A stretch of 64,000 nucleotides of DNA from Apostichopus japonicus (taxonomy: Eukaryota; Echinodermata; Holothuroidea; Aspidochirotida; Stichopodidae), in NCBI RefSeq assembly GCF_037975245.1, contig NC_092579.1, positions 3,806,001 to 3,870,000 on the forward strand, given 5' to 3'. Under the pieces are notes generated by a model. It worked only from the letters and a program-made list of their open reading frames with translations. It was not told the DNA's origin and ran no database searches. The position numbers and the translations under genes were made by a program. This document shows positions 59,901 through 64,000 of the stretch, in pieces (position 1 is the first letter of the stretch; each line of letters starts with the position of its first letter).

Positions 59901-62900
59901 GACTGAGCAGGGAGCTGCTACTCTAACGTTAGAGTAGCAGCTCCCTGGACTGAGCATGCAAAATAAATTCGACAGACAGATGACAAACAACTGTCTTTCC
60001 TTTATCGTTGTGGTATTATGTCACATAATTCTCTGTCATCAAAAACCGTGTAAACACTGACTCTATTTAGATTTATACTGATCTCAATCTCCAGTACAAA
60101 CAGTGTTATTAGCGTGCAAATACGCTTGTGCTATGTATGTAATGCATCTAAGGCAAGTCACTGCTGGGAGGGGTTACCCTCTGGTTAAAGTACTGTTGAT
60201 GTAACTGCTCATCTACACAACAGTGTTACCATAGCAACTTTAACTGTCACTGTTTTAAAACATTGCAATGGCCTTTACATGATATTGAAAATTGATTCAA
60301 ACTCATAAATTATCCTCTTCAGATTTTAGGAGGGTATGATCTACATCACTTGATGACATGAAAGTAGGTCAAATTATACTTAGGCGAAATTAGGTAAGGC
60401 TTTTATTTTCTACATATTTTGCAAGAAAGACATTGGAGGTGTTGATATGCTTTATGTTATTTGCTTATTGACCCCAGTTCACTTTGTCAGTTTGAAATGA
60501 GTTTCTTATGCCACTATAACATACAGTTATGGTTTGACTGTTATTAATTACTTTAGACTGGATGCAGACGATGTTGAAATTTATTTTCTCTGTGTCAGAA
60601 AATGCTTGATCTGCATTTGTGAGGCCGTGTAAGGCAATTAGATTTGTGTTTGTGTTGCTAAGGAACAGCGAATGCTGTCGTCTGCTACTTATATCAATGT
60701 ACATTTTGCATGAACTGTCCTGATATGCTGTATGTATTTCATATGCAGTCCAATCTTTTTAAAGGAACTAGCAACTTTGCAATTGAAAAATTGCAGTAAA
60801 CATTGATATGTGCATCACTTAAATAAATTCTGGGTTTGCAAAGTTTTTTTCAGGACTGTGGCAGTTATCCGATGATTAGTTGTAGAAGGGCCACATCAAT
60901 ACAAGACGTAGGATCGAAGTTAAGTGCTACCATGGAGCATATCACATTACCCTCCATGGTTATTATCTTTATTTTTACACATCTTCTAATTGACATACTC
61001 AAGCTTGTCTAGTCTCCTGGTTAAATGTGTCTATGATCGATTCCCAAACGACCTTAGTTAAATTGCTATAAATTTGTTTCAGATATAGAACCGATACCCA
61101 GATGTGTTTGTTTGCTTGTATTAGATAGTGATTACATGACTACCACAGGGGTATGTTAGTTTGTTTGTATTAGATAGTGATTACATGACTACAAGAGGGG
61201 TATGTTAGTTTGTTTGTATTAGATAGTGATCACATGACTAGCAGAGGTGTTTGTTAGTTTTTTTGTATTAATAGTGATCACATGACTACCGAAGGGGTAT
61301 GTGCTTTTCTGTACACCATGTCCTTTCACAAAATGTCGTTCTGAAACCAAAAGCTTATTACTGACCACATCCCTAACTAGAAAGGAAGGCTTTCAGAAAT
61401 TAAATTCTGCTAGCCTTTAACAACCATTGACTTGAAAGCAACTTAGAAGTCCCTCTTGAAAAGAAAAAAATATCCAGCTATGTGCTTTTAAGGGTTATAC
61501 AATTTTCCATTTGCTAAGCTCAAATGACCTTTGACCTTCACAAATAATTACTGGGCTCTTGAACTCATTATAGGAAAGTCATGTGTCACTATGACATCGG
61601 GTCAAAATTCTCATCTTACGATGCGATATTTATATTTTCCAGAATGTAACCTCTATTGTGCCTAAATGACCTGTACCTTCCACTAAAAACAAAAGGGTTT
61701 GTGCTAATTATAGATAAGTCATAGCCATACCAGCTACTGCAGTTTATATCTGGTAATATTGCATTTACATAGTGTTCATATTTTCACACCTGGTGACCTT
61801 TAATGCTTCTGACCTACTGTACATCAAAATGTGTACAACTATAAAATACACAAGGCTATCATACCATGCATACATGAGCTCATTTTATTGTTTCTGGAAA
61901 TATAGACCTTTTGATATATTCACATTTTGCCCTCTACTGACCCCAAATGACCTTTCACCTCCACCACAAACAATAGGTTTTGCTGAACTAATTACAATAA
62001 ATCCCAAAGCCACATATAAGAATTGAACACGCTACCTTCAGGAATAATATCGTGTTTACAATATTGTCACTCTAGTCTCCCTCTGTTGACCTCAAATGAC
62101 CTTTTACATTCACGAAATACGTTACAGATCGTCTGCTCACCAACTGTAAGCTACACGCCAAGTTTCAACTACCTGACACTTCAACTTCTTGAGGTGTTGT
62201 GCAAACAATGCTTTCAGAATTTGACCTCAAATGACCTTTCACCAATACCAACAACTACCCGGCCCAAACCAGTTCTATCTAAGGGGAACCTACATACCAA
62301 ATATGAAATATACCCCAGTTATCCTTCTGCAGTTAAAGCTATTACGAGCAAGTGTCACATACACACATATAATACACAAGCCATCACCATCGCATAGATT
62401 CCTTCTGCCCACGGCAAGGAATAAAAATGATTTTAACCTGTTTCCATGATACTCCAGGCTTTATTTACACCTCTGATGAGCTCACTTGACTTTTCATATC
62501 TTAATATAATTGATAGTTTGACAATCCATCCTACACTACTTAAATTGACTCAAGTCAACACTCCCCCCCCCCCCCCCTTCTACGATCTCCGCTGACAGCT
62601 TTGAGAAGCTGCAGGTAGGACTATTTAAGGATAAACAGACTTTACATAATGAAACACTATAATGTCTGGAAATTTACAACAAGCAGCAGCAAAGATCTTT
62701 TCATTGTTACCTACCTGCCAACGTTGATCCCTGTGATATGTCTAGAGTTTCACGTTCTCCAAGCCAGGTTTCTTCCTCCGTAACAGAAGCGGAGTAAGCC
62801 TGCAAAATAAACAAAGTAGGAAAGATATCTTACTTGATGTTCTGACACATTAAAAAAAGAACCTCAGTTTTCATGTCTGTCACCTGTCAAGTTACACCAA

Positions 62901-64000
62901 TTCAGTCTTTAGCTGATAAAAGCAACTGGTTTAGTATAGGTGAATGTACTCATTACTCACTTCACACAATCAAATGAAGCATGACTTTGAACTTTTGTTT
63001 TTAACTCATTGAACTATTTCTGTAAAGCTCAAGATTATGTTGTTAACTTGTAATGCCTTCAACAGTGGAAAGTTTGTATCATAAATTCAACACAGTAATG
63101 GTCTCATATTTTGCTAACGTTACAAACACACTTCTTTTGCTACTGATGGTATACTGGCTGCAGATACACAATGTTCTAAATTCATAATTCACTTACTATA
63201 TACTTAATCATACTAACCAATTGTTGCTGATTCAAGGCTTCCCTAGTCTGCTTCAGGACCTCTTGTAAAGCCATGGATTCTTTGGCATATTCCAGCTGAG
63301 ACTTCACAAGTTCATCTTTTGTAGCTCTTAGACTATATTTAGCCTCTTCATGCTCCTGTCATGTAAACAACACAGTGAATGAGACTAGAAGGATGCACCT
63401 CCCAGTGGTAACTTGCCACAAATTAAAGTTTATACCAAAATTGAAGTAGCCAGTGTCTGGAGGGAAAACATTTTTCAAGTAGACACATTTCTTCACACTT
63501 ATATTTAGGCAGGCTGCATGATAACCTTTTGACCTTAACTTTAGGGTGTGACTATTGCAAAATGACTACCTTGCTCAGAGAAAATCACATGTTCACAATA
63601 ATTTAGTGCTGAAAATTGTGACCTAACCTTCAAAAGGAACTTCCAGGAACTGTGGGACTACTGTTCTAGAAAAGGAATGTAGACCTATCACATTGAAGGA
63701 CAGACAATCAATTATATCAATTAGATTAATAAATTACATTTTTCAATGTCTTGAGCTTGTTTTCAGTTGTATTCAATCCATCTCTGAAGTGTTGTCTTTC
63801 CTCCTCTGTTGTCTTTAGTCTTGCAGTCAGCTGTTGTCTTTCCTCCTCTGTTGTCTTGAGTCTTCCAGTCAGCTGTTGTTTATCCTCCTCTGTTGTCTTT
63901 AGTCTTGCAGTCAGCTGTTGTCTTTCCTCCTCTGTTGTCTTTAGTCTTCCAATCAGCTGTTTTCTTTCCTCCTCTGTTGTCTTCATTGTATCTTTGAATT
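44677..64000 (-). CDS. large gene: coiled coil and two death-fold-ZU5-UPA modules (3' part of gene)
   Basis: I identify seventeen minus-strand exons, listed below, with GT-AG borders and matching phases at fifteen of sixteen joins. Order: coiled coil; death-fold 1; linker and ZU5-1; UPA-1 (three exons); hinge; death-fold 2; UBA-like; ZU5-2; UPA-2 (three exons); hinge; death-fold 3; stop. In UNC5, PIDD and ankyrins, ZU5, UPA and a death domain form one supramodule that keeps the death domain in check, and here that unit is doubled. The death-folds look more like death-effector domains than classic death domains. There is no transmembrane segment in this part, so it is probably a cytosolic apoptosis or immune adaptor. 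I see no HFS autoprocessing motif as in PIDD. The 5' end lies beyond the window. Confidence 0.85.
45581..45641 (-). CDS. exon: short hinge 2
   Basis: Acceptor TTTCCTCTTCACAG, donor GAAT|GTGAGT, phase 0 to 1, 61 bp: IEKLRHIDQITSPFQLILPE. Confidence 0.78.
46430..47215 (+). repeat. alternating ~150-bp repeat array in intron
   Basis: AAGCCC(C)ACCCACTCATGAAT and ATGGGAACCACAA recur about every 150 bp near 46457, 46616, 46741, 46908 and 47058. Two subunit types alternate, and the array ends in GCCGTCACATCAACACACACAC. Related copies are in both segmental duplication copies. Confidence 0.8.
47210..47440 (-). repeat. dispersed repeat with GACCGAGGAC ends, copy 2
   Basis: The best preserved copy: GACCGAGGAC at 47248 and GTCCTCGGTC at 47387. 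It sits at the microsatellite end of the intron array. Confidence 0.75.
47631..47786 (-). CDS. exon: UPA domain 2, part c
   Basis: Acceptor TTCTCTACAG, donor TTGCAG|GTAACT, phase 0 to 0, 156 bp. It reads DVAMETLWLKNRHKIEFHLQ, then LEIEARYGMLLKRNLFQFSI. Confidence 0.82.
47861..48060 (+). mobile_element. tRNA-derived SINE with MIR-like core
   Basis: GGTTCTAGTCCTG is a near-perfect Pol III B box, preceded by a decayed A box (GAAGTGGTTAAAGT). Downstream, ATCTGTGACCTTGGGCAAGG then CACTTGATCT is very close to the conserved segment of MIR/CORE-type SINEs, followed by CACCCAGATGTATAAAT. It lies in an intron. Confidence 0.75.
48284..48421 (-). CDS. exon: UPA domain 2, part b
   Basis: Acceptor CTATTTTAATAG, donor GTG|GTTAGT, phase 0 to 0, 138 bp. 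It reads SLINEEIYQQKGTIIHAPVS, then VQLRSMTSTLHVSTN. Confidence 0.78.
48719..48855 (+). repeat. ~140-bp direct repeat in intron, copy 1
   Basis: CAAGCCTGTGACTTGAATCC through CATTCATAGTC matches 49226-49365. Confidence 0.88.
49170..49365 (+). mobile_element. SINE head fused to ~140-bp direct repeat copy 2
   Basis: GTGCTGTGGCCGAGTGACTA then AAGGCAGTGGCATTTGAAGC is a tRNA-Leu-like SINE head, shared with 6872. After about 58 bp it changes to the second copy of the 140-bp repeat (49226-49365) with an expanded (ATT)n. Confidence 0.75.
49534..49763 (-). CDS. exon: UPA domain 2, part a
   Basis: Acceptor TAATCTCCTTTAG, donor ATAAA|GTAAGT, phase 1 to 0, 230 bp. It reads IIKWNQERKHLSCSMNSQHF and KVSELGDQLTIHLWFHNDDS. 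The open frame runs on past the donor to 49498; that tail is intronic. Confidence 0.82.
50280..50770 (+). repeat. ~145-bp repeat family with terminal hairpin
   Basis: Three degenerate units (CATGTTTACAAGGTTTTCAG twice) end in GTGTCACACACAGACACG and hairpin GATTCCTT...AAGGAATC (50738-50764) followed by AAACATGA. Confidence 0.8.
51177..51500 (-). CDS. exon: ZU5 domain 2
   Basis: Acceptor TACTCTTCCAG, donor ACAG|GTGTGT, phase 1 to 1, 324 bp. QHGGEMFIAGVNLLVPAGAL is the conserved ZU5 start, followed by LTPFVKFGPESLTLHKPVTL and IIPHCAFTP. Intact and complete. Confidence 0.88.
51937..52114 (-). CDS. exon: UBA-like domain
   Basis: Acceptor ACATTGTTTCAG, donor CATG|GTAAAG, phase 0 to 1, 178 bp. ILIEEGYKRLDVQRALKLSN then GKLDLGRRILLLAKEG fits the three-helix UBA pattern (Gly-Tyr in place of Gly-Phe in loop 1, then RALKLSNGKLDLGRRILL). 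UBA domains bind ubiquitin. This exon has no counterpart in module 1. Confidence 0.7.
52508..52824 (-). CDS. exon: death-fold (DED-like) domain 2
   Basis: Acceptor CTCACTTTCAG, donor AAAATG|GTTTGT, phase 1 to 0. It reads LHKYEKLRGDIAKLLDKQHC, then FELKPAENETIQEAAESGKM, then KVARLVLEYIDTS, with a charged tail (KGNEEEKDV). Same fold pattern as domain 1. Confidence 0.8.
53561..53609 (-). CDS. exon: short hinge 1
   Basis: Acceptor TTTTCATTCAG, donor CCAG|GTGAGT, phase 0 to 1, 49 bp: VKNILLSPESQEIQHP. Counterpart of 45581-45641; both hinges link a UPA to a death-fold. Confidence 0.75.
54197..54349 (-). CDS. exon: UPA domain 1, part c
   Basis: Acceptor TTTATCTTTTAG, donor AAAG|GTGAGT, phase 0 to 0, 153 bp. 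It reads HVDIDYLCAASRVSHQFRLT, then DMVDVKLKVFQNEMNQAALI. Counterpart of 47631-47786. Confidence 0.82.
55005..55166 (-). CDS. exon: UPA domain 1, part b
   Basis: Acceptor CTTATGTTTTAG, donor AAAG|GTTTGT, phase 0 to 0, 162 bp. It reads LVLEDHHPKLCLGNYTTFQI, then TRTLNDGRDHVSYIDLIMSS. Confidence 0.8.
55838..56064 (-). CDS. exon: UPA domain 1, part a
   Basis: Acceptor ACTTATTACAG, donor AAG|GTGAGG, phase 1 to 0, 227 bp. It reads WTEEKSIDWKLDPEKICLDI and VLITVCFCKDSDEEYK. Strand-rich, and the same size as part a of UPA 2 (230 bp). Confidence 0.8.
56318..56783 (-). CDS. exon: linker and ZU5 domain 1, frame disrupted
   Basis: Acceptor TATTTTCAG. A polar linker (SQGSDEREEDHDHSKESLME) leads to NEGGTIS and the start of a ZU5 domain. 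The frame then breaks at GGGG (56570-56573) and continues one frame over with VHLTIPEGAISVDRV, SARRGRMTPLIKLEPDGLTL and KPAQLTIPHSAI. One more G would keep the frame. A 69-bp in-frame tandem duplication (56242-56293 and 56311-56362) repeats the exon end together with its AAG|GTAAAA donor. That donor gives phase 0, whereas the next exon needs phase 1. Confidence 0.65.
57555..57878 (-). CDS. exon: death-fold (DED-like) domain 1
   Basis: Acceptor ATTTATATTTCAG, donor CCTG|GTAAGA, phase 1 to 1, 324 bp. DYGRLMVNVAQDLTLDSTLK is helix 1-2, FRLPPAETDML helix 3, TPGITLINFMKTRNIINMYD helices 4-5 and VTNLQKGLVHIQLKR helix 6. The pattern fits a death-effector-type six-helix fold and is shared with 52508-52824 and 44677-44978. 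Confidence 0.8.
57879..58189. other. intron sequence
   Basis: Intron between the linker exon and death-fold 1. No feature apart from a (TG)n stretch at 58136-58190. Confidence 0.5.
58190..58390 (+). repeat. dispersed repeat with GACCGAGGAC-like ends, copy 3
   Basis: Inverted relative of 11286-11520 and 47210-47440 (GACTTGAACAAACCAATTCC, CCAGGTCCTCGGATATGATT). More decayed. Confidence 0.65.
58391..59290 (-). repeat. ~145-bp repeat family, reverse array
   Basis: At least five half-units such as AGTACAAGAACCCTATTGTT and CAAGATGGGTAACTTCAACC. A perfect DR1 site AGGTCAAAGGTCA lies at 58511-58523. Opposite orientation to the array that follows at 59385. Confidence 0.82.
59385..59900 (+). repeat. 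~145-bp repeat family, forward tandem array
   Basis: Unit starts near 59385, 59531, 59676 and 59821, a period of 145-146 bp. Units share TGACCCCAAATGACCTTTGA, CTTCTACACACTAA and CTTCCCTTCTTGAGATATC. A perfect DR1 site is at 59573-59585. Confidence 0.9.
59908..59947. repeat. perfect 40-bp palindrome flanked by 8-bp direct repeat
   Basis: Two 20-bp arms (CAGGGAGCTGCTACTCTAAC and its exact reverse complement) meet with no spacer at 59927/59928. GACTGAGC flanks it on both sides (59901-59908 and 59948-59955), as a target duplication would. Confidence 0.95.
59956..61100. other. intron stretch without supported features
   Basis: Within the 4.8-kb intron between linker and death-fold 1. The minus-strand open frame 60465-60704 has no domain or splice borders. 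Confidence 0.45.
61103..61303. repeat. tandem repeat, four 49-bp units
   Basis: TTAGATAGTGATTACATGAC recurs at 61121, 61170 and 61219 with a shortened fourth unit near 61268. Confidence 0.93.
61490..62430 (+). repeat. ~145-bp repeat family with terminal hairpin
   Basis: Several diverged units, with a perfect DR1 at 61525-61537 and one-mismatch sites near 61948. It ends in GTGTCACATACACACATA and the hairpin GATTCCTT...AAGGAATA (62397-62423), then AAAAATGA. Confidence 0.8.
62715..62799 (-). CDS. exon: acidic linker
   Basis: Acceptor TATTTTGCAG, donor GCAG|GTAGGT, phase 0 to 1. It reads AYSASVTEEETWLGERETLD, then ISQGSTLA. It links the coiled coil to the first death-fold. Confidence 0.8.
63218..63355 (-). 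CDS. exon: coiled coil continued
   Basis: Acceptor ACATGACAG, donor TTG|GTTAGT, 138 bp, phase 0 to 0. It reads EHEEAKYSLRATKDELVKSQ, then LEYAKESMALQEVLKQTREA, a charged helical coiled coil. Confidence 0.85.
63738..64000 (-). CDS. exon: coiled coil of 14-residue repeats (partial)
   Basis: Open from the window edge. Five repeats of RLKTTEEERQQLTA (two heptads each), with small changes, form a perfect coiled coil. It ends KTLKN at a weak donor, AAT|GTAATT, in phase 0. The DNA is a 42-bp tandem repeat. The frame continues past the window edge, so the ATG inside is not the start. Confidence 0.8.
63760..63985. repeat. 42-bp coding tandem repeat
   Basis: About five units containing CTTTCCTCCTCTGTTGTCTT at 42-bp spacing. 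Low divergence implies recent expansion or homogenisation. Copy number may vary between individuals. Confidence 0.95.

Overview
This window looks like AT-rich, intron-containing nuclear DNA of an invertebrate animal. Genes are split into short exons with GT-AG borders, and most of the rest is transposons and dispersed repeats. The best-supported gene joins death-fold, ZU5 and UPA domains, a combination expanded in invertebrate deuterostomes. A sea cucumber or another echinoderm is my best guess, but the species cannot be fixed from sequence alone.

Layout. 1-8.9 kb: two candidate plus-strand exons at the left edge, a 174-bp tandem repeat, a tRNA-derived SINE, and dispersed candidate exons of an unrecognised minus-strand membrane protein. 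9-16 kb: repeats, including a hAT-type MITE with perfect 8-bp target duplications. 16.4-17.9 kb: a complete two-exon minus-strand gene for a 258-residue membrane protein with a PPSY motif. 18.3 kb: a U2 snRNA 5' head fused to unrelated sequence. 18.9-31.1 kb: a nest of transposons, comprising a CR1-like LINE interrupted by a 995-bp hAT element, a decayed L1/Tx1-like LINE, and a Ty3/gypsy remnant interrupted by a MITE that itself holds a LINE tail. 31-44.6 kb: repeats, the first exon of a THAP protein, a probable divergent gene pair near 38.3-38.6 kb, a 1.5-kb segmental duplication and microsatellites.

44.7-64 kb: a large minus-strand gene whose 5' end lies beyond the window. Read 5' to 3' it encodes a coiled coil of 14-residue repeats, then death-fold - ZU5 - UPA, then death-fold - UBA-like - ZU5 - UPA, then a last death-fold. 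The two modules share the same intron phases, so the gene grew by internal duplication of a whole exon set. Its first ZU5 exon is damaged or mis-sequenced. By family it is probably an intracellular apoptosis or innate-immunity adaptor.

The introns and flanks of that gene carry a dispersed repeat family with a ~145-bp unit, nuclear-receptor DR1 sites, microsatellite ends and terminal hairpins. Exon borders were read by eye from splice sites and reading phase; none was checked against transcripts.
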